A DNA stretch of 64,000 bases from Enoplosus armatus (GCF_043641665.1 NC_092181.1:21894463-21958462), one strand, 5' to 3'. Positions 25,914 through 38,715 are shown, counted from the first letter of the stretch. Made by a program: numbers and translations. The notes: generated by a model not told the origin, from the sequence alone.

Positions 25914-25979
25914 TTCTTGTGCTGACATTCACGTTGAAACAAGGTCATCTTTGTTTCAACGTGAATGTCAGCACAAGAA
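25914..25979. repeat. Perfect inverted repeat, 29-bp arms, 8-nt loop
   Basis: Left arm 25914-25942 and right arm 25951-25979 are exact reverse complements, with loop GGTCATCT. I saw no terminal duplication or transposon words. It is discussed as a possible template-switch product in the findings. Confidence 0.95.
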
Positions 25980-26379
25980 AAGATTCTTCTGTTGTCATTA
26001 AAGAACCTCATGTGTTTTAAGGTTTCAGCTCTTTAACTACAATTTATGTCTGCTTGACATTTTTGCTGACTTTTTGACACTATTTTATATTTCTGTATGT
26101 GTTTTTCCTTCAATTCCAGGCAGCGATTGTTTTTCATTCATGACCTCACTGCTGTAATGTAATTTTGATGTACATTTGAGGTTCACTGTGATGGATTACA
26201 CAGCTCAAGAAAACATAGAATGTTTGCTAATAGATTTTCATACCTTAAAGAAATGAATGGAAACCAATGGATGCTTGGGATGGTAAAAGTCAGTTTATAT
26301 TTTCTAAAGCACAGCAATGTGGCTTGCAATAGCTGTGAGGTCAAATATGTATGATTTGTAGTAAATGGGATGAAACATG

Positions 26380-26600
26380 TAAATTATTTTTTTGGCCACT
26401 TGGTTGCCCATTCTCACATCCAGCAGACTTGAGGCAAGGTCGTGTTTCTGGCCATCTGATAAAAGTAAATCTAATATTCACTCTCCTTTTTAGCTTGGTT
26501 TTGGTCTCTGTTTTGGCTGCTAAATGCTCCACTATGCACCACTAACTTTGTCTATCTGCTGATGGGTCGGTAGTGTACAGTTGGTCCTTGGGGTCCTAGG
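26380..26600. repeat. Dispersed teleost repeat, copy B
   Basis: Carries TTTTTGGCCACTTGG, ATTCACTCTCCTTTTTAGC, GGCTGCTAAATGCTCCACTA, TCTGCTGATGGGTCGG and TAGTGTACAG in the same order as copy A at 6555-6960, with an internal difference. Confidence 0.6.
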
Positions 26601-29600
26601 GTCTGTGTATCGCTCTTCATCTGGACCAATTTGCCTAGGAGACCCTACCAGGAGCTATTGCCCCCGACAACACAGCTCCCAGGGTCACAGAGACACGCAA
26701 ACCCCTCCACCACATTATGGTGGCGATTCTTGGGGGAGACTTTAATCCATTGGTAAGATTAAAATATTGATCAGAGCAGCTTTCATGTATTTTCCTTGTG
26801 GTATTGTTGTGAAGGGATTAGAGCTACAAACTTCAGCAAAAGAAATGTTTTTTCATCAAGATAAACTTATGTATCTCTTCTATCTCATTTTTAACTAATA
26901 ACCTGAGCAAATTAACTTCCCTCATGATTGAATGTTTAATGATTAATTTCTCACACAAATCAAGTGGATTATAATAAGAGTCAAAATATATTCTTCATAG
27001 TCATTTTATGCTTGTACAATGTATGTCCTTTCCAATGAAAAGGGAGTGCAAGGATATGAATGTACTCTAAATGCATTTCTTTATTTATCCTATGTAGAGT
27101 ATAGTTATGGCAATCATGGTCTTAACTCACATCATATACATTAGAGCTACTCATCCACCGCACAAACAACATGCAGCGAGCCGGTGATTGAACGCGACAG
27201 CATAGAGTAGTGACTGATAATTGATTTCCTCGATCTAAATAGAATAATGCCCCAGAGATATCTGAAGTGACTGTAGCATACATAAATACCTGCAGGAGTT
27301 TTCTTGGCTTACACACTGTGGCTGCAGAGGACGACGGCACATTTATCTTTCTGATCAGCAGAGACATAAATATACTGAGTTAAATAGGGCCCTCATGTCA
27401 GGGGTCAGCCTATTGAATAAAATCATTGACCAAATATCACCTGTTCTTTACAAAGCTGCACACCCCTGCATAATGTGACAGTCCAAAGACCAAATGTTCA
27501 AAGACCAAATGTCAGTTATGTTGTTACACTTTTTATCCTGAGTTCAATTTTCAATTAAAAATAAAGGCATCCACACCATTTATTCAGATAATGTTGAGGT
27601 TATTTTGTCTATTTTATTTTAACATTGAGTCTACATTTAGGTGTTGCTGCTTGTTTTGTTGTCTTGTGAGAATAACACAAGGACGCAAGTGTCCGAATCA
27701 AACCCTACGCTACAAATGACATTATTTTTTATACACAAACTGTCTTTTTACAGATATCTTTGCCTTTTTTTTGATAATGACAGAGATGATGGGAAATGAG
27801 GGGAGAGAGAGGAGGGACGACATGCAACAAAAGTCGAACCAGGGATGTTGTAATTAGTTTTTTGTTTCAGATGCAATGAAAAATTAAATATATTTTCTAT
27901 TCATATGGCTGTGCAGGTTTCACTTAAAGGATGCCTCTCTAGGGATGTTTACTTCAATCTTAATGTGGATCTCCAGAGACAGTCTTTTGTGAATCTAAAT
28001 GAGATGATCATGATAAGATCAAATAGTAATGATAATGCATTGTCCTTCCTTTTCACACACACGAGGCCTCCAGTGTGTATATAATCAGTTTAGACTGGTA
28101 TCACCACACTGCTTTCTCACAGGTAGTACTTATAGTATTTCTGTCTGCTGGTTGACTTCTTCTCTGCTTCAGTATTCATCATGCTTCTGTACCATATTTA
28201 CCCCTAGTGTTTAATAAAGATGTGGACAGCAGCTGTACTGTCTCTGCCCTAGATCAGTTCAACTACCTGTAACAATAGGCAGTGTTTCAGGTATTTGTTT
28301 TGCACTTTTTATCAATTTAAACGCACAAAAAATACAAAAGAAATCCATTTTGGTCTCTGTTGCAAGACGACACTGTGAGCAATAATGATTAACCAGTTAT
28401 TTTTCGGAGCCGAACTCAATCTTGAAGATGTGGGTTTAGTTTCAAGGGTCGGGGTCCCACAATGCTGCTTGCAGGCCTGCCTTACCTCTCGATGGCCTCT
28501 TGTTTGGATGTATAGTAATGGAAATGTACCGGGCCTAAAGCAGCTTTTATGGGATTCAGAACTAATTACATGTAATATTATATATATATATATTATATTT
28601 TGGCATCATTACAGAGATAATTTACAAGTTTAAGTTACATCCGTGACCCAAGACCCAAGCTTCTAAACTGGAGAGTTGTGAGCAGTCATTAGGTTTAATT
28701 TGCATATAGATTTGGATGTCATCTGCATATGTGAAAATAACAGTTATTACAGCAGACTTTGCCGAAATACTGAAAGGAAACAAAAAATTGCAAGCGCCTA
28801 CACTGAACCTCATGGTATGCCAAGACGGAAAGGACTTTTGGACAGCACCCTCTCTGTCCAACTGTCCCACATGTCCATAAGATCCAATTTCCAATTACAG
28901 GCAATGTAGTTGAATTTACACACACCGGCAGCACATGACACACGTCGAAACACCAACAATAATTGTTTCTGTATATCCTGCATACCAACAGCGTCATCAT
29001 GTGCATCACTGCAAATTTAAATTGTCTATGCGTCAGGATATGCCATTGCCCTATTTTCCTGCTTCAACGCAGCTACTGTACCTTAATAATAATAATACAT
29101 TTTCCCCAATGGCGCCTTTCAAGGCCTTACATCATATAAGATATATAATAAAACATACACACCTTCACCACCTCTTTTGTCTGCATGGCATGTGTGGGCA
29201 TCAACTAACACTGTCAATATGTGTTGCACTTTATGCTGACAAGAAACTGTAATGTTTACTGGCAATTAGATGCAGCGATTTGGCCTTCATAACATGAAAG
29301 CCCAGGCCGCGGAGGCTTATGATTTCTATTTGATTTCGTTTATTTGTATTGTTTATCAACAGCATCATCAATCAGAATCAAAAGCAAAGATTTGTGTTGT
29401 TTACTGCATCTGAACCTAAAGTGAAATGTTTCAAAGGGACCATTGCCGGAGAGATAATCATTTAATTGAGTAACTACTAGTCTTTCAATAGTGTGGGAAC
29501 CATTTCACAGTTGGAATGTAATGTCCCTCAAGGCTGTGGTGCGGCTGAAAAAACTGTTGAAAATAAGGAAACAGAGACTTACTGCTGTGCTAAAACAGCA

Positions 29601-32242
29601 AAGACAAAGGAAATCCCAACTCTAAAAACGATAGAATATCTATCCATGAATTTTAAATAAACAAATTAATCAGGACTAAGAGCACAGTAATAGCTTCATT
29701 CCCTTGTAATGGTCCTTGAATGAATGGTGGATATTGTAACCATGTTTATGCTTAGAGCAAGTCCTACTTCATCGTAGAGAGAAAGACCACTTGTTTGTGC
29801 CCTCAGTATAGATTCACTCTATTCTTACAGAGACCGAAAACTTGATTTCTAAAGCAGCCATGTGATCCATCTTTGATGTATTTATTGATAGCTAAATAAC
29901 CCATGTGGGAAAACAGATATGAAAATCAGATTTCCCTCAGTGAATCCAGGCTAAAAGCTGAAAGGCGTCAATTTCAGAGGTAACAAAACTCAGTTACCCT
30001 TCAATCTCAGCAGGGTCGGTGCATCTGCACTCCGTTCAATAGAACTTGGGGGCTTCAGCCCATTACATCAGCCTCTCTTAAATCAATACATAGTGCTTCT
30101 CTGCAGGATTGGTGCCTAAGTGTGATGTCAAGGCAATTATCCTTCATTTGGTCTTTACCTGTGTTACTCAGGTTCAAGGCAGAGATACATTTATACAGTT
30201 TAACCCCACTGATGTTTCAGATCGTACTATCCTGGACGTCCAGCAGGTATACATATAATATGATGGAAAACATCCTCACATCAGTTTATCCATTTATCTT
30301 CATCTTTGATTTATCTGAGCTAAGGGCAAGTAGCTTTTGACAGTTTAATACCAATTTTATGTGTAGAGTGAGAGGTTCATATATGACCTGAAATTGTTTT
30401 AGAAATTGTTTTAGACAAAATAATATTACCTCAAGGTCTACTTACGACAGTAGGTTATCACAGATGTGTCTCAGTTGTAGTTGTAGAAGTATTAAACTTC
30501 AACCGAAGTTTGGTCATGTGATAACAGGTGGTCATATATTTGGGGAAGATTATAGCTCCAGTCTCTGTTCAAAGGTGGTCATTGGCGTCAGATGTTAATG
30601 GCCTCCTTTATCTTTCTCCAGACTTTGAGTCCTTCACAAGTGATGCTGTAACCGGTTCTGGCCTTATGTTCACATAATGTTATGATAGTTGAACACTGGA
30701 AGTATCTTAACATTATGCGTGAATGTATGCATTTTACTTTGCATCAAAGTAAAATGATCATTAATTATTACTTTATCAACACAACGTTGTATCATTTCTG
30801 TCTGAAAGCAAATGCTAAAAGTGTGGGATGATTATTTTACTCCATCATCACGTTTTACATTTGTTTCATTGTTCGACAAACACAAATAAACATATTGAAT
30901 GCATTTCCTTCATCACAACAAATTATTTTGAAAACTGCATTGTTTACATCAGCTAGCAGTCTTCTTCTTCTCGCCCTTTGCTTTGTTTCTTGGCACGTAA
31001 TCGCCACCAACTGTTGATCAGTGGAATATCGTGAAACTATTGGCAGCATTGCTCTATAGCACTGCTAGTGGTCAAAATTTCCACATGGTACCTTTAATTT
31101 GAAAAATACAAGAAAATCCTGCTGTTTTTCACAAAGGCTTTTCCCTTTAACAGTCTACTAGAGGGTTTCATCTGTTCTCGTAGAGCCAAGGTTAGAACCA
31201 AGAATTGATAAGTCTACAACAAGACAGTGAGATCCACTATGGAGACAGATACAACAAGTCATGGCGATACTTCATAACATTTTGCAAATTTTTTGCTGTG
31301 TTAACACAGAACCTGCAATTCCCTCCCTGTCCAGTAGTTGTCACCAGAGTCAACCTCCACCCCCACCTGCACACCTGCTCCCAATTCCCTTGTCAGCTCC
31401 ACAGTATCTACATATACCTTCTGTTTAACTGTTGTTCCAGTCTTCTTGCTGTCTAAGCCTTCCAGCCTTCCTCCCTGCTCTGTTATGACCCAGTGCTTGC
31501 CTTTTTGGACTTGTTGCTTGCCCACTTTGCCCCTTTGGACTTGTTTGCCCAGACTGATTTTCAGATTCTCCAAATAATCAAAAGATTATCAAAAAACACA
31601 GATATTAAAGGTTAATTTTCAAGTGTTTGGTTCAGTTTGAAGTCCATTTTCTCCCTTTTAAGTACTTAAATAAACTTAATCACTATCACTAATCACTATC
31701 AAACTATATTAAAGATATATTGATTTCTTATATAAATAACATTCCTTGCTCACCACTGAGTGTCTCCTCTGGGTCACGAAACCATTTTGAATGTTTTCCC
31801 TTTGGACAGAAGCAGGATTGATTATTTATAACTCTCATCCTCAGATTCTTGAAATAATGAATCACATAGAAATTCAAGGTTGTTTTTATTTCTTGCTTGC
31901 TCGCTTTTAATTCTTAGGGGAAGGTTAAAAATGTTGCCCTGTTTTTCCATGTTATTCTTATTGTCACTACTATGACATAAAGTTGACCACATTTTCTTCA
32001 GTAATGAGCAAAAACATTTAACTATAATCATGATTGTTTGTGGCTATTCTTTCCCAAGAATATATTCAGCAGTATGTTCCCACGGACAATCCTTTTGTGT
32101 ATTTGAAATGCCCTTTTTAATCGGGCACAATCCAGGGACTGTACAGAAACCTACTTGAAATGAACATCAGCAGAGAAGATGTTAAGATAAAAGTATTTGA
32201 TGTTTCATACAAGAAACACAACAGGAAGCAGGTAGATCTTAT

Positions 32243-32297
32243 GTCTAATTTCCCCCTGGGGATCAATAAAGTATTTCTGATTCTGATTCTGATATAT
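32243..32297. repeat. Retroposon-like 3' tail with (TTCTGA)n
   Basis: CCCCTGGGGATCAATAAAGT followed by ATTTCTGATTCTGATTCTGA is the well-known 3' end of fish non-LTR retroposons. Only the tail is present. Confidence 0.6.
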
Positions 32298-32749
32298 GTT
32301 TAATGGACTGACAAACACATGTGACATTTGCAATTACGATATATCAAAATGGTACTTTATTCATTAATAAGAAACTTATTGCACTTTGTCCAAGCCAACC
32401 TTTTAGCAAGAGGATGACATAAGCATAGTATCACACTGATGACAAACTTAAAAAAGCATTCACTACAACATTCCTGCAACATCCGTCTGCATGCACCATC
32501 ATTCAGCCATAAGTCTCATCTTTCCTAATATCTCTGTTGATCTTCATCTTCAGGAGTTTGCCGCTGTGCTCAATCAAGGTCCATTTATAATCTATGAGCT
32601 GCTGCTGTTTAATTAGATTTTTTTTTAAAAAGAGCCTGGTGATCTAACAAAAAAAGGTTTGTAACAGCACGACTTTTAAGAGCAAATGATCAAGGCAGAG
32701 AAAAATAAAACATCGGTTGATATATAAAAAAGTTGACAACAATGACATT

Positions 32750-32755
32750 TTTATT
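32750..32755 (-). terminator. Poly(A) signal of the first lrat gene
   Basis: Minus-strand AATAAA (TTTATT on plus) 123 nt beyond the stop codon of the 213-aa LRAT gene. Confidence 0.6.
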
Positions 32756-32877
32756 ATCGTGAACACATTTGTTTCCCAATGCCTTTAGTCACGCAGCTAA
32801 ACCACAGGACTTCATTACAGCTTCCACTAGTGTGTTAAATTAGAGTCTTTTCTCATGAGCCGTCTCTCCCGAGGCGG

Positions 32878-34801
32878 TTAGGCTGCCATCCAGATGGTGA
32901 ATGAGATGAGCAGCGTCGGTAAAACTGTCAGCGGTGTCACACAGCCCAGATACAGCAAGATCCCTACACCACACAGTGCCGTCAAATAGGAACTCATCCT
33001 GCTGCAGACGATCTTCCGTACTGTTGTGCAGAACTACAAGACAGAGAGTGAGAATTAGACAGTGATTTGAGGCCAAGTAAATCACAAATTAGCAACGCAG
33101 TAGATGTCTGTTATCAAGGGGGAGGTCTTCATTACCTCCAAAATGGGCATAAAGTAACACTAGATGGAGCTACTCGCCTCATAAATAAGTGGAGTTAATT
33201 TTCCCTCCAGTGGACTGAGGCAAACAGCAGTCTGCTGTGAAAACATCCTTGTATGACCAAATTGTCAGAAAGTCTGAATTTCAGCATGAAGGTCATTGTG
33301 AAGTAAGAGTTTTCTTCAGTCACACACTATCATAAGTACATTTACTATAGATTAACACCACCTTACACTGAGTGTTACATGCAAATGTGTCCAATAATCT
33401 ATTTTTCACTAAATCCCTGGAAATGACTGACTGCAATGCAAATGCTACACGTGCAGTGAAACTTAAACCTTTTGACTTTTGCATGTGACCGTTCTCATGC
33501 GTCGTTAGTCTCCAGGATGCAAAGATTGAAACACTTGCGAAGAATTAAAGATTACTGTGGAAAAACAAATCAAGGTTTCCACATAAATCTGTAAGTCATT
33601 GCTCAAAATAATAATCATGGAATGTGAGTGTTTTTGACTGGCTGACTATAACATAAATAACAGTTTATATACCGTATATTTCAAAATATTTTATGATCTA
33701 TTTTCAGCAGGCAGTTTGTAAACTACACTTCATAGACTAATTCAATCCTACTAGATGGAAGGTACTTTGATTCATCTCATCTCATTTTTCAAGCCTGCCC
33801 TAAAACAATACTCACAAGTCTAATATGTCTGTTAAAATAGTTATTGGTCGCTGTCATTGTTCCTCCTCTCTCTCTCCATACTGGCTGTGAAATGATTTCT
33901 TCCTACTGCATTTACAGTGTAAGTGAGGGGGGACAAAATGCACAGTCGTCATCCCATGCAAAAATGTATTTCAATGTTCATCTGAATCTTAGTCAAATAG
34001 ACATCTTCCAAGGTTTTTAGTACAATATTGCCTCTTTACTATCCCTCCGCCGTAACTTAGTGAGAAAAGTTTGTCGGGGGAAATTTGCAATAAAAAGACT
34101 TTGAAACTTTTGAGGATATCTCCTTACAGTATTCAGACTGTTGAAGCCTCATATTAGCTTTGGTTAAACTTTGGAATTCAGTTTTACTCAGGACGAGGAC
34201 TATGGACTTTGTCCCCCATCATGTACATTGGTTAGGAAAGCATCTTTTCACAGCCAGTACGGACAAAAATAAACATCCTCTAATCTTTCGACTAACAGGA
34301 GGCCAGAGACTCTACCTGGTACGTCTGGTAGCTGATGGCCATGCCATATCTGCAGTACATGACGTAGTGTTCACAGTTGTACCACAGTAAGCTGTAGGTG
34401 ACCGAGCCCTGGAGTTTCTCAGCCCTCCTGGCCACCTCGTCCCCGTCCAAAGCTGGCTGGCTGCACACCTTGTCCATGTGGTTGACCAGAATCTCTGAGC
34501 CGTACGCAAAATCTGCCACAGAGTCAACTCTGACGCTGGCAACCTTAGTGATAACCCCCAGCAGAAGGCGGTTATTTGTTACCATCTTGGCAATTGCAGA
34601 TTTATTCTTGGAAATCACAGGCAGGAAGTCCGGAATGAGGTGAGCCACTCGATTGTCACCCAGGTAGATACCAAAATGTGTGAATAATGTCCTGGGGACT
34701 TCTAGTAGATCTCCACGCTTGTAAAGGGACAGGTCATGTTTAGAGTCCTGCTCCTTTTTGGAGGCCACAAAGAAAAAGTTGAATAGTTGATAAAGAAACA
34801 T
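32878..34801 (-). CDS. lrat: Lecithin retinol acyltransferase, divergent tandem paralogue
   Basis: Two coding exons, 34801-34316 and 33033-32878, joined in phase 0 (CAG|GTAGAG to TTGTAG|TTC), give 213 aa. LRAT is an ER membrane enzyme of the NlpC/P60-like thiol family that moves an acyl group from phosphatidylcholine to retinol to make retinyl esters. The triad is visible as H42 in THFGIYLGDN, H54 in RVAHLIP and C143 in YNCEHY. The second exon encodes the C-terminal hydrophobic anchor (LTVLPTLLISFTIWMAA). The protein is 17 residues shorter than human LRAT. The shortening is in the N-terminal linker, and the active-site word is YNCEHY rather than NNCEHF. The ATG at 34801 has A at -3; no in-frame ATG lies just upstream. 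A TATA-like CATAAATAAAAC lies only 33 bp upstream. It is probably the second tandem copy of a teleost lrat pair. Confidence 0.9.
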
Positions 34802-35545
34802 GATGGCAGTGTGCAGCAAAGTGCTTGAAGCCCGTTTTATTTATGTCTGAAACTGGGAGGGGCCAGAGTGGTTAGTAGGATTAGATGTTGGTCAACAGTT
34901 TCAGTGTGATTTTGATAGAAATAAAGGAGCTTTCTCTAATCACTTTGTCGTGTGGTTGGATTTTTGAAACTCAGGCCTTGTTTCTGGTGTATTAAGGTCA
35001 AGGGTCCTCGTTAAGGAGGCTGACTTGGCACAGAGTTAAATCCTCATTTAAAATGTCACTGATATTGAGCCATCATGCCCAAATAAACAGCCTTTGTTTT
35101 TCGTGGACTAGATTGGCCTGCAATCTCATCGTTATTCAGCACTTTCTTGGATATTTAGAAGCGTGTATACATATCACGTGGTTATAGAAATGTAATGATG
35201 TGAAAACTTATGTCGAATTAGCTAAAAACATCACAATATATAGTAAAATTCAAAGGGTATAGGTGCAGTATTACAGCCAAAATTAACAGGCTCAGCAATC
35301 TGATGGCACTACATTGATATGATTGATTACTCATTACATTATTCATACTATCTTTTGCAGCGTATCCATAGTGTACATTTACACACATTCTGTGTTACCG
35401 TTTTAAAAACCTGAGTCTCGAAAATGAAAATGAAATATAATATCACACATATTAAGGCTAATGTGGCGCTCTGCTTTCACTGGCGTGTGGTTTAAGATGT
35501 ATGGAGAGTCACACTCACACAAGGCACACAAGTAAAAATAAATTG

Positions 35546-35551
35546 TTTATT
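35546..35551 (-). terminator. Poly(A) signal of the second lrat gene
   Basis: Minus-strand AATAAA about 345 nt beyond the stop codon of the 230-aa LRAT gene. Confidence 0.5.
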
Positions 35552-35892
35552 AAACATTTGTCATATTTACAACATTATATTAAGTACACTACTATAAAAT
35601 ACTCACTGTATATACATCAAGGTATTGTTGAAGACAATTGTGGTGACTCAAATGTTAGCAAAAATTGGATTCCTATATCAAAGAATGATTGTATTTCTCC
35701 ACACTTTTATGAGAGGACAAATATAAGTCATATAGGAAACTACTAATGCATGCATCAACACAAATCATTAAACATCGTCCATGCGATAAAATCAAAGTAT
35801 GGTTGTAAAGCAGACTCGTAAGGCATCACATGACAGGAGTGCACCGTCCCGAGGAGGTTTCAGTTCAGTTTGTTTTGCGGTGCTGAACACCT

Positions 35893-37653
35893 TTAACCAG
35901 CCATCCACAGAGTAAAGGGAATAAGGATTGTGGGTAATGTAGTTGACGGTGCCATGCCGAAAAAGACGATGGAGATGACTCCGAGAAGGACGGTGCCAAT
36001 CACGCTGCGCTGGTCTCTGATGATTGATTTCAAGCACTCACAGAACTACAAAGAAAAGAAATAGTAATAATAATTAACAGTTCATTATTTCACACGTTGC
36101 GCTATAAAATTATTTATAATTTTACACCACAGCTGCAGAGCATTTCTGATCCACTGTCACCTGGAAAGTGTCTGTTAAATCACATCTGTTAAACCACAAA
36201 CAGAGTTTCTGTGAACAGTTTAACCCTCATTCTAAATCAGCGTGCAAGGTTTAACCTGTAGGTAACCATGGCAACAGTACTCCACGCCAGTTACCCGTGA
36301 TGCTTAAACGGCTTCAGCCCCGTGTTGAACTCCAAGCTGGATTAACAACTGGGCAAAGTGGGGCTGCCCCTTGACCCCAAACTCCTAGGAACCCTAAAAA
36401 AACAGGTCCCCTGGTTGGTTTCAGTAATCTGCTTTGCACATTTGTTTGGGAATGTGCACCACTTAACAACATGAACTAAGTTGTTCCCTGCTTTATCAGG
36501 GTTTCTTGCAGCGCTTTATAGCAAAGGTGGACGTGAAGGCAGCATCTGCTAACATCAGAAAAAAATATATGAGGTTGATATTCAGTTCAGAAGTAAACTG
36601 ATCACAAGACAAGATGTGTCAGGCTCTGGGTGGTTTACCACCTGGCTAAAAACAATCCTGAGAGAAACCCTGACGTTGACTTGTGACCTGTGACATGTAG
36701 AGCGGTCAAAATGCCTAAAACTAATTGACACATAAAAATCCAGGCTATTACTCCAACAAAGGAGTACTGGCTGTTTTTTGGGTGAGCACTGTAGCTAATG
36801 GAAACTCAGAGGAGACAGGGTTCATACACAAAGTACCAAGGCTGGGAGGGGACCCAATAGGGGAGCCAATGGGAGTCCAACAACAAACGTTTGGCAAGGG
36901 GCCTCCTGTTAATCTAACCAGGATTAAACTGACCACAAACAAATTTAGAATGCAAACAAACAAACAAACAAACAAACACAGTATCTTTTTCTGAGGTATG
37001 AGCATGATGATGCTCCAGGGTGCCAATGTGGAGCACAACTTGTATCATGTTTATCTATATAATGCACGACACTTCTTAAGATTGACATTAAAGAAAAGTG
37101 TGAAGGACTATACCTTCTCAGTTTGCCGGCTCGCTGCACATCCGTATCTGCAATATGTCACAAAGTGTTCGCAGTTATTCCACAGCAGACTATACGGAAT
37201 TGCTCCGATGAGTTTTTCGGCTCTCTTAGCGACAGTTTCATTGGGGAATGCTTGATTCGTCGTCATCTTGTCCATGAGGTTAACCAGTATGTTGGAGCCA
37301 TATGCGAAGTCCTCCAACGTGTCCACGCGCACCGTGGCACACTTGTAGATGCAGCCGAGGATGAGCCTCTTGTTAGTGATGACGGAGCCGATGAGCTTCT
37401 CGTCGTTTGTGAGCACAGGGAGGATGTCGGGGATCAGGTGAGCGACTTTGTTGTCACCTAAATAAATGCCGTGGTGGGTGAAAAGGCTTCTGGGGACCTC
37501 CAGCTGGTCTCCCCTTCGGAGGGGCAGTGGGGGACAGCGCTGCGCGTGCCGCTCCCGGTCCAGGTCCTCACCGTCCGGCCAGCTGGACTCAAAAAGTTTG
37601 AATTTGGAGACAAGAGAGAGCTTCTCCACCAGGAATGTCAACAGCTGCAGCAT
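35893..37653 (-). CDS. lrat: Lecithin retinol acyltransferase (full-length copy)
   Basis: Two coding exons, 37653-37114 and 36045-35893, phase 0, encode 230 aa, the same length as human LRAT. Catalytic residues fall at the same numbers as in human: H60 ([11 protein letters not shown]), H72 (VAHLIPD) and C161 ([13 protein letters not shown]). Residues 1-20 form an amphipathic/hydrophobic N-terminus, and exon 2 supplies the C-terminal membrane segment ending [11 protein letters not shown]. The enzyme esterifies retinol for vitamin A storage and supplies the visual cycle substrate of RPE65. I chose the ATG at 37653 (A at -3, fits human start). The frame stays open upstream to another ATG at 37863 through a CAA/CAG tract, which I treat as 5'UTR. 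Both lrat copies share exon structure and orientation, so they arose by tandem duplication. Confidence 0.94.
36953..36978. repeat. (CAAA)n microsatellite
   Basis: About six CAAA units in the intron of the full-length lrat gene. Confidence 0.9.
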
Positions 37654-37818
37654 CGTGAGAGTTTTAGGAGGAAATATCCGAACGTGCAAGAGTGAAACGA
37701 GCTTTTTATCCTCACCGGCACGAGGAGGAGAGAAAGCTCTTAGAAAATCACGAGGGCACGATTGGCCACGAGAGACCTTGTGCACGCGCGCATTCTCTTT
37801 AATGATCTCCTCAGCATC

Positions 37819-37838
37819 TTGTTGTTGTTGTTGTTGTT
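37819..37838. repeat. (GTT)n microsatellite upstream of lrat
   Basis: About six GTT units. On the minus strand it reads CAA/CAG and would encode a glutamine run if the upstream ATG at 37863 were used. Confidence 0.9.
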
Positions 37839-38235
37839 TCTGCTGCTTTAGCCCGAGGTACATTTCTCTCCACTAAGCACCTTTATTTGGTTTCCACGAA
37901 CTGCTGCAAAGAAACATGACAGAAGAATGAAGGCAAATGCAACACTTGAAATACATCGTGAAAAACACAACAATTGTTTTTGAATTCAAAAGATAATAAA
38001 GTAAATGAGGGGTGTGAAAATTAACAAAATAAGAGTTTTATATAAGAGTATCCAAACGTTGGTTCCAGCTGTGTGCAGTTGTTGCTAAATGCTGTTTCAC
38101 TGTGTTGTTCTGACTCCAGCCACTGTTCTTGAAGATCTAAGGCCTCTACAAGTATATCATATCATATTTTGGTTGAAGTTCTGGAAGAATGTGTGAAAAT
38201 TTAGCTCCGTTGTGTTCATCCAATTTAAAATTTAA

Positions 38236-38715
38236 CCCCGTAAAGCCTGAACCATGAAATAATTGCCAGAAAATTCAATTTTTGGAACCTGGAGTGTTTG
38301 TTGAACCTTCTGACAAATAAATAAAAAGGAAATTAGATATCAATTTGCATATATGAGTTTTAATTTATATAATTTTTGTACAAAAACATATAAAACAACA
38401 TTTTTAACCCATTGAACTTTGAGTTTCAATGCCATCCTTTCTCACATCAGGGGGCACACTAGAGGTTGGCCTTTTGTGGGGGGGAGGTGTTCCTCCTGCT
38501 TCTGGAGAAGATAATGGTCTGCCACACTTGATTTGCCTACAGCAGCTTGAAACCTTCGCAGGGGCATGGGTTTCTGCCTGGGCTTCAATTTCTTCTGGTG
38601 CACTTCATGTGTCTGATTGTGTACATCAGGTTTTTCAGGAAAAAAAATATCACACTGATGATGTAGAGGTCTCAAAAACTCATGTATCAAATATGATACA
38701 CTTGGTGTAACAGGG
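38236..38715. mobile_element. piggyBac-like MITE
   Basis: A 480-bp segment is bounded by TTAA on each side (38232-38235 and 38716-38719). Inside, it starts CCCCGTAAAGCC and ends GTGTAACAGGG, giving imperfect inverted ends (CCCCGTAA against CCCTGTTA). TTAA target duplication plus CCC ends is the signature of piggyBac elements. No transposase frame is present, so it is non-autonomous. The left end also matches a fish repeat I recall (AAAGCCTGAACCATGAAATA). Confidence 0.6.

Larger units (their letters stand above)
24600..32740. other. Intergenic region between npy2r and the lrat pair
   Basis: About 8 kb with no supported gene. In human the RBM46 gene sits between LRAT and NPY2R, but I saw no RRM words (RNP1/RNP2) or any long frame here. 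Contents include the hairpin at 25914-25979, the repeat copy at 26380-26600, a short TA repeat near 28579, a repeat-like fragment near 29080-29125, a small tandem duplication near 30390-30415 and a LINE/SINE-type tail at 32243-32297. Confidence 0.55.

Noticed and set aside
34801..34819. Six-codon upstream extension of the short lrat beginning at TTG
   Set aside because: TTG is not a usual eukaryotic start; the first ATG in frame is at 34801.
37123..37876. Plus-strand frames opposite the lrat exon, including a Cys-rich run
   Set aside because: Antisense shadows of the lrat exon and the GTT repeat.
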